Positions 9,082-16,798 of a DNA stretch of 64,000 bases are shown here, piece by piece (within the stretch, counting starts at the first letter, position 1; each line of letters opens with the position of its first letter). The DNA comes from Parabacteroides sp. PF5-6. GTDB lineage: Bacteria; Bacteroidota; Bacteroidia; Bacteroidales; Tannerellaceae. The notes beneath the pieces are model-generated. The model searched no databases, was not told where the DNA came from, and saw nothing but the letters and a program-made list of their open reading frames with translations. The DNA lies in assembly GCF_029504695.1 (NCBI RefSeq), contig NZ_JAQFIN010000004.1:248001-312000 (forward strand), given 5' to 3'. A program made the position numbers and the translations under genes.

Positions 9082-9447
9082 ATGAAAAGGTTATTGGTAC
9101 ATATTTTAGTATTCTCGTTCGCTCTCCCAGCAGCCTGGGCAGAAGGAGGAGAGGTCGCGAGCAACGCCGCCAAGACCGTTGTGACCAAAGCGACCGAAAT
9201 GAAGGCCCGGACGGAACAAGCCGCCGGCAAGGAACAGGCTGCATCTCCCCTGACGTTGAAAACATACAGCATGAACAGTTTATTGTTTGTCGAGACCAAC
9301 AGTGAGCATCCGGTCTCTGTCTTGACGGCAGACGGGAAGCTGGAACGCGAAGTATCTCCCACGGGTGTACTGATGGCGATCCCGGTATCCCGCGGCACGT
9401 ACACGGTCAAGACCGGCAACCTGTCGGAGCGGGTCGTAGTGAAGTAA
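9082..9447 (+). CDS. Small secreted protein with T9SS/DUF6383-like tail
   Basis: A 121-aa predicted exported protein of unknown function. Residues 1-20 form a signal peptide (MKRLLVHILVFSFALPAAWA). An Ala/Lys/Thr-rich low-complexity spacer follows (about 21-55), then a 65-residue beta-rich end with SVLTADGKLEREV and GTYTVKTGNLSERVVVK, which resembles the C-terminal sorting domain of the 1248-aa protein at 1410. There is no room for a cargo domain, so the protein is essentially a signal peptide plus a sorting-like domain. It is convergent with the LytTR regulator gene, with only 4 bp between their ends. Confidence 0.75.
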   Translation: MKRLLVHILVFSFALPAAWAEGGEVASNAAKTVVTKATEMKARTEQAAGKEQAASPLTLKTYSMNSLLFVETNSEHPVSVLTADGKLEREVSPTGVLMAIPVSRGTYTVKTGNLSERVVVK

Positions 9448-9451
9448 GGCT

Positions 9452-10195
9452 TTACGACTTCCCCAGGATATGTTTCTCAATGTATTGATTAAAACTTTTC
9501 TTGTATTGATCGCCCACCGGGATATAGGTGTTCTTGTCGAAGATGATCCGGTTGTTGGCGATCGCTTCTATCTTCTGCAGGTTCACGATAAAGGAACGGT
9601 GCACGCGCATAAACCTATCGGCGGGCAACCGGCTCTCGAGCGTTTTCATATTTAGCAGGGTCATGATCGGCTTCATCTCTTCCGTATAGATCCGTACGTA
9701 CTCACTTTTCCCTTCAATGTATAAGATCTTCTCGATAGAGAGTTTGATCATCTTGTATTCCGCTTTCACGAACAGGTATTTCTCTTCTTCTTTCTCTTTT
9801 CTCTTCTCCGTCGAAGAAGGTTGCAAGGCTGAATTTTGCAGCTCCATATAATGTGCCGCTTTATTCGCCGCTTTCATAAAGTCGGTAAAGCCAAACGGCT
9901 TGAGCAGGTAATCCAGGGCATCGACGCGGAAGCCTTCCACGGCGTACTCCGAATAAGCTGTCGTAAAGACCACCATCGGGCGGTTTTGCAACGACTTGAC
10001 AAAGTCCATCCCGTTCAGGTCCGGCATATTGATATCGGCAAAGATCAGGTCGATCTTCTCGTTGGCAAGGATTTCCAAGGCTTCGAACGCATTCTTACAG
10101 GCTTTCACCAGCGTCAGGAAAGGCACTTTGGTGATATAGCCGGAGATCTGTCGCAGCGCTAAAGGCTCATCGTCAATGGCAAGGCATCGGATCAT
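9452..10195 (-). CDS. LytTR-family response regulator
   Basis: A 247-aa cytoplasmic transcriptional regulator. Residues 1-120 form a CheY-like receiver: acidic pocket DDEP at 8-11, phosphoacceptor Asp in FADINMPD near residue 55, Thr in FTTAYS and Lys in LLKPFG. A charged linker (SSTEKRKEKEEEK) joins it to a C-terminal LytTR DNA-binding domain (residues about 140-245; LYIEGKSEYVRIYT, RVHRSFIVNL). Its start overlaps the stop of the histidine kinase gene by 4 bp (ATGA), so the two are translationally coupled and form a two-component pair at the end of the VTC/DUF4956 operon. Confidence 0.95.
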   Translation of the reverse strand: MIRCLAIDDEPLALRQISGYITKVPFLTLVKACKNAFEALEILANEKIDLIFADINMPDLNGMDFVKSLQNRPMVVFTTAYSEYAVEGFRVDALDYLLKPFGFTDFMKAANKAAHYMELQNSALQPSSTEKRKEKEEEKYLFVKAEYKMIKLSIEKILYIEGKSEYVRIYTEEMKPIMTLLNMKTLESRLPADRFMRVHRSFIVNLQKIEAIANNRIIFDKNTYIPVGDQYKKSFNQYIEKHILGKS

Positions 10196-11379
10196 AACGG
10201 TAGCGGGATAATAAGTAAAACATGGTATTGATTGTCGCTTTCGCGGATCTCCAACGTGTAGTTATCCTTGTAGAGCAGTTGCAAGCGCTTGCGGATATTC
10301 TCCAGCCCCACGCCTTTGGTCTGCTTGTCGGCATTCTTAAAGCTACTATTGGCGACAAGGAATTGCAGTTCCCCGTTCCGGATCTCCATCGAGATATGGA
10401 CAAACGACTCCTGCTGGTAACTGATCCCATGCTTGAAGGCATTCTCGATAAACGAGATAAACAGTAATGGCGGGATCTGCACGTTCGGCACGTCCTCGGG
10501 CACAGACAGATGAATCTCGATCTCATCGGTATAGCGGATGCGCATCAATTCGATATAATTGCTGATAAAATGGATCTCATTGCGCAATGGAAGCGCTGCC
10601 AGCGACGAGTCGTAGAGCAGATAACGCATCATCTTGGAGAGTTCAATCACGGTCTCTTTCGCTTTCTCCGTATCGATATCGATCAACGCGTGGATGTTAT
10701 TCAGCGTGTTCATAAAGAAATGCGGATTGATCTGATGCTTGAGGTAATCGAGCTCGGTCTGCAGGTTATGGCGTTCGAGCTCTTTCATCCGGTGGTCGTC
10801 GCGGAGCGATTTGAACAATAGTTTGATCGCCAGGTTGAGCCCGAGCACCAGGATCACCATAAACAACACATTGGCATAGGGAAGCATAAAGAAAGGGCGG
10901 CGGAAGAATTCAGGACGCCGGTCGTCATTGGGCCGCTGCGGGTTATCCCGCTGCTGCCATCGCGGCGGAGGCATAAGCGCATCCCGCTCCTCCGGATTGA
11001 AATGTGTCGTGTCGCGGGGCGGGAACCGGTGTTGCAGCCGTTCGGCAGGCAGTTCCCGCTGTGGCGGACGGTTATTCTGCGGCCCAGGGGGACGCCATAA
11101 CGAATGAATGCAGTAGACACAACCGATCGTGATCAACAGGAGCGGGAAATACCCCCAGTAACGTTTGCGAAGCAGGAAGAACGGCAACAGCAGATAGTTA
11201 TGCACCAGAAAGAACGCCAGGAAAGGCGTCAGCATTTTCCATACGCGCAAGACCTCTTCCCAACGGGCTTCCGAATGGGTGTAGTAGTTTTCGATCAGCG
11301 GCACAAGAAAAAGAGTCAACCAGATAATGCCGTAAATCAGGTTCTCCAATAACGCCTGTCTTTTCTCTCCCTTTCGCAT
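10192..11379 (-). CDS. LytS/YehU-type sensor histidine kinase
   Basis: Membrane sensor kinase partner of the LytTR regulator. From the ATG at 11379 it has 395 aa: two or three membrane segments in residues 10-115, a Pro/Arg-rich extracytoplasmic loop (RPPGPQNNRPPQREL...), another membrane segment near 165-185, then a His_kinase domain with the phosphoacceptor H in YLKHQINPHFFMNTLNNI and a HATPase region (FIENAFKHGISY; GVGLENIRKRL). A TTG 33 bp upstream would overlap the preceding gene; the ATG 4 bp after that gene's stop is the better start. Known members of this family sense sugars or envelope state. Confidence 0.92.
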   Translation of the reverse strand: MRKGEKRQALLENLIYGIIWLTLFLVPLIENYYTHSEARWEEVLRVWKMLTPFLAFFLVHNYLLLPFFLLRKRYWGYFPLLLITIGCVYCIHSLWRPPGPQNNRPPQRELPAERLQHRFPPRDTTHFNPEERDALMPPPRWQQRDNPQRPNDDRRPEFFRRPFFMLPYANVLFMVILVLGLNLAIKLLFKSLRDDHRMKELERHNLQTELDYLKHQINPHFFMNTLNNIHALIDIDTEKAKETVIELSKMMRYLLYDSSLAALPLRNEIHFISNYIELMRIRYTDEIEIHLSVPEDVPNVQIPPLLFISFIENAFKHGISYQQESFVHISMEIRNGELQFLVANSSFKNADKQTKGVGLENIRKRLQLLYKDNYTLEIRESDNQYHVLLIIPLPL

Positions 11380-11383
11380 AATT

Positions 11384-12067
11384 TTAGAATTTGAATGAAT
11401 AACCGAGGCCAATCAGATGCTTCGAGTTGTCTTCGTCGTCTGCGTAACTGACGTAGCGATAATACAACTCCAATGCATGCTGCTTGTTCAGCTTGTACGT
11501 GCATCCTGCCGTGTACCTGACGCGATCGAGTTCGTTCTTCTGCGGATCATTCAGCGTATGGTAGAACTCCACCGAAAGAAAAGGCTCGAAAGGCGAGCGG
11601 CGTATATCGTATTCCACGCCCAGCCTGCTGCGCAGGTAATGTTTGGGATTGGCGCGCTTCGCCGTCTCTTCCACGCCCACGCGATAGGTGCTTTGGAACC
11701 GTTCGCGTAAAGATAGGGTAAAACGATTGAAACGGTAAGATCCTGTCGCATAAAAATAATAGCGATGACGCGTTTCCCATCCTTTCGTCTCATGGTTGTA
11801 GCGGATCAGGTTGTAGGCGCCGCCGACTTTCAGGTAGTCGATCACTTTATAGCTCAGCTCCGCCGTGGTCGAGAAGCGGTCGGTCTCACCCAGGTTCTCC
11901 CGCATGCGGAACTCCTCTTCGAGTGAGAACTGTAAGCCTTTGACGATCTTTTTTGTAACCTTCACTTCCAGGGAAACCCCGAACTCATCCTGTGCCCCGG
12001 CCGGAAAGAGGCAGGCGCAGCCAAAGAACAGATAGACGATGATCAGTATCTTGTTTTTCATAACCAT
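11384..12067 (-). CDS. DUF2490-type outer-membrane beta-barrel protein
   Basis: A predicted outer-membrane barrel of 227 aa. A signal peptide covers residues 1-25 (ending FPAGAQ). The rest alternates short hydrophobic/aromatic strands such as HRYYFYATGSYRF and RFTLSLRERF, and the protein ends in aromatic SFKF, typical of BAM-dependent barrels. The pattern matches DUF2490. A second ATG 6 bp downstream (12061) is an equally possible start. It lies 6 bp downstream of the DUF4956 gene and 4 bp upstream of the kinase start, so it belongs to one operon with them. Confidence 0.8.
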   Translation of the reverse strand: MVMKNKILIIVYLFFGCACLFPAGAQDEFGVSLEVKVTKKIVKGLQFSLEEEFRMRENLGETDRFSTTAELSYKVIDYLKVGGAYNLIRYNHETKGWETRHRYYFYATGSYRFNRFTLSLRERFQSTYRVGVEETAKRANPKHYLRSRLGVEYDIRRSPFEPFLSVEFYHTLNDPQKNELDRVRYTAGCTYKLNKQHALELYYRYVSYADDEDNSKHLIGLGYSFKF

Positions 12068-12073
12068 TCGATA

Positions 12074-12760
12074 TTAGTCTTCCCGGGGGAAGCGGGTGAG
12101 GTGGTCTACCGTATTGATCTCTTGGTTGTCCGACTCGTAGTAGACTTTGATAAACGCGGCGTCGCGTAGGAAGTCGATATGCCCTACTTCCACCTTGTTG
12201 ATAGGCAGTCCGGTGCGCTTCTTCAGGTCGTCGAGTAATTCGGCTTGCCGGTCGGGTGTGATCAACTGGATCTTATCGTACAGGATCAGCTTGCAGGAGG
12301 TATGCTTGAGCCAGCGTTCGCTCTCCAATAGCCAGATACAGCCGATAAACAAGGCGTTGGTCACCAGCATCTCGGCATAAGAGATCTGCACCGCCAAGGC
12401 GTTGATCACGGAGATCGCGATGATCACAAACAAATAGGTCATCTCCCGGATCGGCACCTGCTCTGTGCGGTAACGGATGATGCCGAAGATGGCAAAGATA
12501 CCCAAGGCGAACCCGATCTTCAGCTTCACACTGCCCATCAACAGAATCAAGAGAAAGACACTGACGTTGATCAATGAGAAAGTGAAGTAATAATCCCGGC
12601 GTTTGCTTTTCGGATAGTAGAAGCAATGAATAATAATGCCGACAACGATGAAGTTGAAGATGAAACGAAAGAGTAACTGCCCCAGGGCTTCCATCTCGAA
12701 GAAGGCCAGGGCGAGGCTCTGGCTGCCCGGCTCTTCCATGAATTCAGCAAGTAGTTCCAT
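12074..12760 (-). CDS. DUF4956 integral membrane protein
   Basis: A 228-aa inner-membrane protein of the DUF4956 family, with unknown biochemical function. It has four predicted membrane helices (about residues 28-46, 60-76, 80-98, 108-125) and a cytoplasmic C-terminal domain of about 90 residues (LILYDKIQLITPDRQAELL; INKVEVGHIDFLRDAAFIK). DUF4956 genes are known to sit beside VTC-domain polyphosphate polymerase genes. Here the start overlaps the 3' end of the VTC gene by 17 bp, which indicates coupled expression and probable joint function at the membrane. Confidence 0.88.
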   Translation of the reverse strand: MELLAEFMEEPGSQSLALAFFEMEALGQLLFRFIFNFIVVGIIIHCFYYPKSKRRDYYFTFSLINVSVFLLILLMGSVKLKIGFALGIFAIFGIIRYRTEQVPIREMTYLFVIIAISVINALAVQISYAEMLVTNALFIGCIWLLESERWLKHTSCKLILYDKIQLITPDRQAELLDDLKKRTGLPINKVEVGHIDFLRDAAFIKVYYESDNQEINTVDHLTRFPRED

Positions 12761-13523
12761 GCGTACAACGTGTTAGTTTATTGATTTGTATTAATTTGCT
12801 TTTGAAGCGGTTGTGTTTGATCTTCGGGTCGGTCAGGACGGATCCCAGGCAGTATTTGCTGATATGGATCGGACGGATATGCAGTGCTGCCAGAAGATCC
12901 TTGGCAGGCGAGGCATGGTTGCCGTCGCGTTTGAGCTCGATGATCACCATCTCGCGTAGCTTCTGTGCCGTTCCCGTGCGGCAGTTGTGGAAACACAGGG
13001 AGAGGTCGATAGTCAACCGCTCCGTCATCTTCTGGTTGACCAATGTTATCCGCTTGAAGTCGGTCTCGATGCAAGGATAGAGCTCGTAGAGCGAGAACCG
13101 CGAACGGGTGCGGGTAAACTCCCGGATCTCCTCATCCTGTGTGTAATTGAGCGTATGCAATGGCAGGCGAACCTTCGAAGTCCGGCCTTTATTGTCTTTG
13201 TCTTTGATCTCGAAGAACGACTGCCGGGTATCGGCGTAGTCGCGGATCCGGATCTTCTCTCGTTGCCGGCGCCCGTTCTGGTGGGCGAGGTACATGTCCT
13301 GCCGTTCCGTATCGAGGTAGGTCGTATGGTACCGGCTCAACCGGTTGCCGTTGATCTCCTGCACGTAATAATCCGCGGCCATGCGCTCGAGGATCGTCGC
13401 CAGCCGATCAGACGAAGTCAGGAACTTGGTATCGGTCCGGTTCATCAACCTGACCGACACCATCTGTTCCAGTGAAATAGGGCGGAACCGCCCCAGAACC
13501 TCAACAATCTTCTTTTCAACCAT
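12744..13523 (-). CDS. VTC-domain protein (polyphosphate polymerase-like)
   Basis: A 259-aa cytoplasmic tunnel-fold protein of the VTC/CYTH class. Yeast VTC4 of this family makes polyphosphate from ATP; for bacterial stand-alone forms this is not settled. Visible features are RTDTKFL near residue 30, YLDTERQDMYLAHQNG, RQREKIRIRDY (basic tunnel residues), FFEIKDKDNKGRTSKVR and ELYPCIETDFKR. The ATG at 13523 is preferred over an upstream codon at 13583 because a TACCTTTG box at 13547-13554 (minus strand) lies between them. It is the first gene of a five-gene operon running to 9452. Confidence 0.88.
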   Translation of the reverse strand: MVEKKIVEVLGRFRPISLEQMVSVRLMNRTDTKFLTSSDRLATILERMAADYYVQEINGNRLSRYHTTYLDTERQDMYLAHQNGRRQREKIRIRDYADTRQSFFEIKDKDNKGRTSKVRLPLHTLNYTQDEEIREFTRTRSRFSLYELYPCIETDFKRITLVNQKMTERLTIDLSLCFHNCRTGTAQKLREMVIIELKRDGNHASPAKDLLAALHIRPIHISKYCLGSVLTDPKIKHNRFKSKLIQINKLTRCTHGTTC

Positions 13524-13546
13524 AATTCTACTTCTGAAACTTGACG

Positions 13547-13554
13547 CAAAGGTA
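13547..13554 (-). promoter_or_regulatory. -7 box of the VTC/DUF4956 operon
   Basis: TACCTTTG on the minus strand, 23 bp before the VTC ATG. It is the only good -7 match in the divergent spacer on that strand, so it probably drives all five genes. Confidence 0.6.
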
Positions 13555-13612
13555 GGCGCTGCCGGCAAGGCCTGGAAATACAATCAACCAACCGCCGCTT
13601 TTCATCTACTAA

Positions 13613-13726
13613 CGCAGGGGAAAAACTCCCGCTTGCGGTTTCTCGCGCGAAAGAAAGGCATTCGCTGATAAAATCGGCGCGTTGGTGGATTTGATTCGCA
13701 GGGGAGGAAGGCGTGTCTTACTTTTG
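13613..13726 (+). promoter_or_regulatory. Promoter region of the Cthe_2159-type lipoprotein with a direct repeat
   Basis: TACTTTTG at 13719-13726 is the -7 box. CGCAGGGGA occurs twice, at 13613-13621 and 13697-13705, 84 bp apart. The second copy lies at the -33 region, so the pair could be regulator sites, possibly for the LytTR protein; this is inference. Confidence 0.4.
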
Positions 13727-13749
13727 CCATGTATTTAAGATTTCAGGAT

Positions 13750-15330
13750 ATGAAGAAAAATAGGATCTGGACTGGCCTGTTGGCCTTGTCTGTCTTGTTG
13801 TGTTTTGCGTGTTGCGACAAAGAGGATTTGCCGGGAAGTGAAGAAGAACGGGTTGTGCCCGATGATAGTGCCGACGATGTGGGGAACGCGGTGTTCTCCC
13901 AGACGCTTCAGATCGTGTTTAGCTCCGGCGGTGCAACGGTCACTAATCCTTTGGAGGGCAAAGGGGTGACGGTCAGTACGAATGGGAATGAGGTAGTCGT
14001 GACCTCGACCGTGGAAGAGGTCGAGTATATCGTCTCGGGAACCACTACGGATGGTATGCTGAAGATGTATAGCGACTATAAGTTTCAACTGGTACTGGAT
14101 GGCGTCAATATCACTCATGCCGACGGGCCGGCGATCAATATCCAGTCGAAGAAGCGGGTGTTTGTCTGCCTCAATGCCGGGACACAGAACTTCCTGACCG
14201 ATGGCTCGGCATATACTACCGTTAGCGGAGAGGATATGAAAGCTGCCTTCTTTAGTGAAGGGCAATTGATCTTCAATGGGAGCGGAGCGCTGACGGTTAC
14301 CGGTAACTATAAACACGCGATCTGCAGCGACGACTACGTGCGCATCTACGAAGGAGCGATCACGGCCATGAGCAAGGTCGCTGACGGTATGCATACGAAC
14401 GATGCTTTTGTGATGGACGGTGGGGCACTGACCATCCAGGCGGCGACCGATGGTATCGAATGCGAGAAAGGATATATACTGATCAACGACGGGGAGATTA
14501 CGATTCAAAGTGCAGATGATGGGATCGCGGCTTCTTACGAGGAGAGCGATCCCGCTGTTGATCCCTACCTGGAGATCCATAAAGGGCGGATCACGGTGAC
14601 CACCACCGGCACTTCCGCCAAGGCAATCAAGAGCCGGGGCGACCTGATCATCCACGACGGCGAGATCCGTGTGAAGACTTCCCAGCGGGAGGCCGAAGGC
14701 ATCGAAAGTAAAAAGACGTTGACGATCAACGGCGGCACGATCCACGTCGAAGCCTACGACGACTGTATCAACGCCGCGAATCATATCGAGATCAACGGCG
14801 GTGATATCTACTGTTATAGCACGGCGAACGATGGGATCGACTCCAACGGCACCCTGACCGTCACCGGTGGCCGCGTGATCGCTATCGGCACCTCTTCGCC
14901 CGAAGAAGGTTTCGACTGCGACCGGAACACCTTCAAAATCACCGGAGGAACACTGATCGGCATCGGCGGAGCAACCAGCACACCGACCGCCAACGCCTGT
15001 ACCCAACGCGCACTGGTCTACTCCGGAAGCGGAACGGCAAACACCTTGTTTTACCTTGTCTCGTCGGACGGAAAAGAAGTGCTTACCTACCTTATCCCTC
15101 GCTCCCTGAGCCCCATGACTCTTCTATTTAGCAGCCCTTCGCTGGAACAAGGCAGTTATACTATTTATTCCGGCGGGCAGACCACGGGAGGCACCAATTT
15201 CAACGGCTTGTACGAAGGCGCCACCTCTTCCGGAGGTAGCCAACTGACAACTTTTACCGTCCAGTCCATAGTCACCACCGTCGGCTCCCAACAAGGCGGC
15301 ACACCCGGTGGCGGTCCCGGCGGAAGATAG
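13750..15330 (+). CDS. Carbohydrate-binding Cthe_2159-type beta-helix lipoprotein
   Basis: A 526-aa exported protein of the Cthe_2159 (DUF4353) carbohydrate-binding family; the founding member binds acidic polysaccharides such as polygalacturonate. The N-terminus is hydrophobic and ends in FACCDKED, a plausible lipobox. The body is a long right-handed parallel beta-helix-like series of short repeats (INDGEITIQSADDGIAAS; IHKGRITVTTTGTSAKAIK; INGGTIHVEAYDDCINAAN). The C-terminus is Gly-rich (GGTPGGGPGG). The upstream ATG at 13729 lies 2 bp after the -7 box and would precede the transcript start, so 13750 is chosen. It is divergent from the VTC/DUF4956/two-component operon. Confidence 0.88.
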   Translation: MKKNRIWTGLLALSVLLCFACCDKEDLPGSEEERVVPDDSADDVGNAVFSQTLQIVFSSGGATVTNPLEGKGVTVSTNGNEVVVTSTVEEVEYIVSGTTTDGMLKMYSDYKFQLVLDGVNITHADGPAINIQSKKRVFVCLNAGTQNFLTDGSAYTTVSGEDMKAAFFSEGQLIFNGSGALTVTGNYKHAICSDDYVRIYEGAITAMSKVADGMHTNDAFVMDGGALTIQAATDGIECEKGYILINDGEITIQSADDGIAASYEESDPAVDPYLEIHKGRITVTTTGTSAKAIKSRGDLIIHDGEIRVKTSQREAEGIESKKTLTINGGTIHVEAYDDCINAANHIEINGGDIYCYSTANDGIDSNGTLTVTGGRVIAIGTSSPEEGFDCDRNTFKITGGTLIGIGGATSTPTANACTQRALVYSGSGTANTLFYLVSSDGKEVLTYLIPRSLSPMTLLFSSPSLEQGSYTIYSGGQTTGGTNFNGLYEGATSSGGSQLTTFTVQSIVTTVGSQQGGTPGGGPGGR

Positions 15331-15387
15331 TGAAATTCTCTACTCCCGGGCCGGATTTTTCTCCCGCCCGAGCGCCTTTTGAAGTAT

Positions 15388-15519
15388 GACCTACTTTAAA
15401 AATAATTTAGAGGTACCTCAAAAAAAGTTTAGAGGTACCTCTAATTTTTTTTTGACGTACCTCAAAAATGATTTTGACGTACCTCTAAATAATTTTTGAC
15501 GTACCTCTAAACTGTTTTT
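15388..15519 (+). repeat. 22-bp-period palindrome array (GAGGTACCTC / GACGTACCTC)
   Basis: Units start at 15410 and 15432 (GAGGTACCTC) and at 15454, 15476 and 15498 (GACGTACCTC), an exact 22-bp step. A degenerate unit, GACCTACTTT, starts at 15388 in the same phase. Spacers are A/T-rich. It lies 57 bp after the Cthe_2159-type stop and about 115 bp before the sigma factor start. The remaining bases of 15331-15623 show only a possible -7 box (TATATTTG, 15585-15592). Confidence 0.9.
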
Positions 15520-15623
15520 CTTTCCGGCTTTCTACTTTTTCGTGCCTTCTTCCGGAGAAAAAAGCCCTATCTTCTGTGATTTTCTATATTTGTTGGCGTC
15601 TAATGAGGTAAGAAAACAAAAAA

Positions 15624-16106
15624 ATGACAAAGACAGCCATTGATAAAGAGTTTATGGAGATGATTCGGCGGCATGAAGCGATCATCTATAAGGTCGCTTC
15701 GTTCTATACCGATCAGGAGCACCCGATAGGCGATCTTTATCAGGAGGTGGTGATCAATCTCTGGCGCAGCTTCTCCGCTTTCCGGGGCGATAGCAAGTGT
15801 TCGACGTGGATCTACCGGGTGGCGCTTAATACGTGTATCTCGTTTATGCGGCGAACGAAGAACCGTCCACAGTTTGTTGATATCAGCATGGATATCCCGC
15901 AGCCGGATGATCACCGGTCGGAGAAACTCAAAGAATTATACCGGATAATCAGCCGGCTGGAGAAGATCGAACGGGCGCTGGTCTTGCTTTATCTCGACGA
16001 TAAATCGTACAAAGAGATCGCGGAGATCACCGGGCTGACGGCAACCAACGTGGCCACCAAGCTGCACCGCGTCAGAGAGAAGATGAAAACAATGACTGAA
16101 AATTAA
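15624..16106 (+). CDS. ECF-type RNA polymerase sigma factor
   Basis: A 160-aa sigma-70 family regulator. Region 2 is visible at about residues 12-75 (IYKVASFYT, DLYQEVVINLWRSFSAF, CSTWIYRVALNTCISFMRR) and region 4 at about 105-155 (RALVLLYLDDKSYKEIAEITGLTATNVATKLHRVREKM, quoted here as a helix-turn-helix span of residues 114-151). It is followed after 17 bp by a membrane-protein gene that probably encodes its control partner, although that protein does not look like a standard zinc-finger anti-sigma factor. Confidence 0.93.
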   Translation: MTKTAIDKEFMEMIRRHEAIIYKVASFYTDQEHPIGDLYQEVVINLWRSFSAFRGDSKCSTWIYRVALNTCISFMRRTKNRPQFVDISMDIPQPDDHRSEKLKELYRIISRLEKIERALVLLYLDDKSYKEIAEITGLTATNVATKLHRVREKMKTMTEN

Positions 16107-16123
16107 GGAAAGGAGACCATAGG

Positions 16124-16699
16124 ATGGATTTGGATCAAATGAAAAAAGAATGGCAGGAAACGCCGTTGGAGGTGAATGTCGGTGAAGAGAAGATCGGGCA
16201 GATGATCGGTAACGAAGGGCGGAGCGCTTTCCGTAAGCTATTGCGCAATGAACAGATCGCGATCATAGTGGCTGTTTTGTGCGCGCTGATCAGTGGGATC
16301 TTCAAGTATCCGGAGTTGGTCTGGTTTTATCGGATTACAATCGCCTTGGGCTTTTGCTGGCAGATCTACAAAGTGGTGTATCTCCGGAGGGTGGATCTGA
16401 TTAATATGTCGATCCTTGAGATCTCCCGCTCGTATATCCGTTACCGGAAGATGGCGATCTATGAGATTGTATTGGGGCTCGTTTGGTTCTGGGCTTTCAC
16501 CGGTTTATACGCCTACCTGGAATATATACACAATGAGTTTTTTGGGATCTATGAATACCTTGTCTTTGGTATTATCTTCGGATTAGGCTTCCTTCTCTGC
16601 CTTTGGACGATCTGGCGCCTGCAATGGCGGCACATTCGCCAACTGGGCCGCAGCATTCGGGAAGTGCAGGAGTTGGAAAAAGGGAATGAATTTTATTAA
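16124..16699 (+). CDS. Four-helix membrane protein paired with the sigma factor
   Basis: A 191-aa protein that I cannot assign to a named family. The N-terminal 50 residues are charged and cytoplasmic (MDLDQMKKEWQETPLE), then hydrophobic helices lie at about 48-64, 70-85, 112-132 and 143-163, with a charged C-terminus. Similar proteins follow ECF sigma genes in Bacteroidota, where the N-terminal part may bind the sigma factor. The 17-bp spacing with the sigma gene supports a single operon. Anti-sigma function is inference from position. Confidence 0.7.
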   Translation: MDLDQMKKEWQETPLEVNVGEEKIGQMIGNEGRSAFRKLLRNEQIAIIVAVLCALISGIFKYPELVWFYRITIALGFCWQIYKVVYLRRVDLINMSILEISRSYIRYRKMAIYEIVLGLVWFWAFTGLYAYLEYIHNEFFGIYEYLVFGIIFGLGFLLCLWTIWRLQWRHIRQLGRSIREVQELEKGNEFY

Positions 16700-16798
16700 T
16701 ATAGAAAGAAATAAAAAAAAAACTGCTTATTCTTGCGTTTGCGCGGCCTGATGGGTGCCGGGCTCGATCAGATGGGGAGAGATAACAAAATATATCAT

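Noticed and set aside
13613-13705. Certain LytTR binding sites
   Set aside because: The CGCAGGGGA direct repeat does not match the usual LytTR consensus well; it is kept only as a weak regulatory feature.
15388-15519. Possible CRISPR array
   Set aside because: The units are 22 bp with no unique spacers of 26-40 bp, no cas gene is present, and the repeats are palindromes joined by A/T only.
16733-16798. Upstream TTG start for the thioredoxin-domain protein
   Set aside because: It would put 22 unrelated residues before a clean signal peptide starting at 16799.
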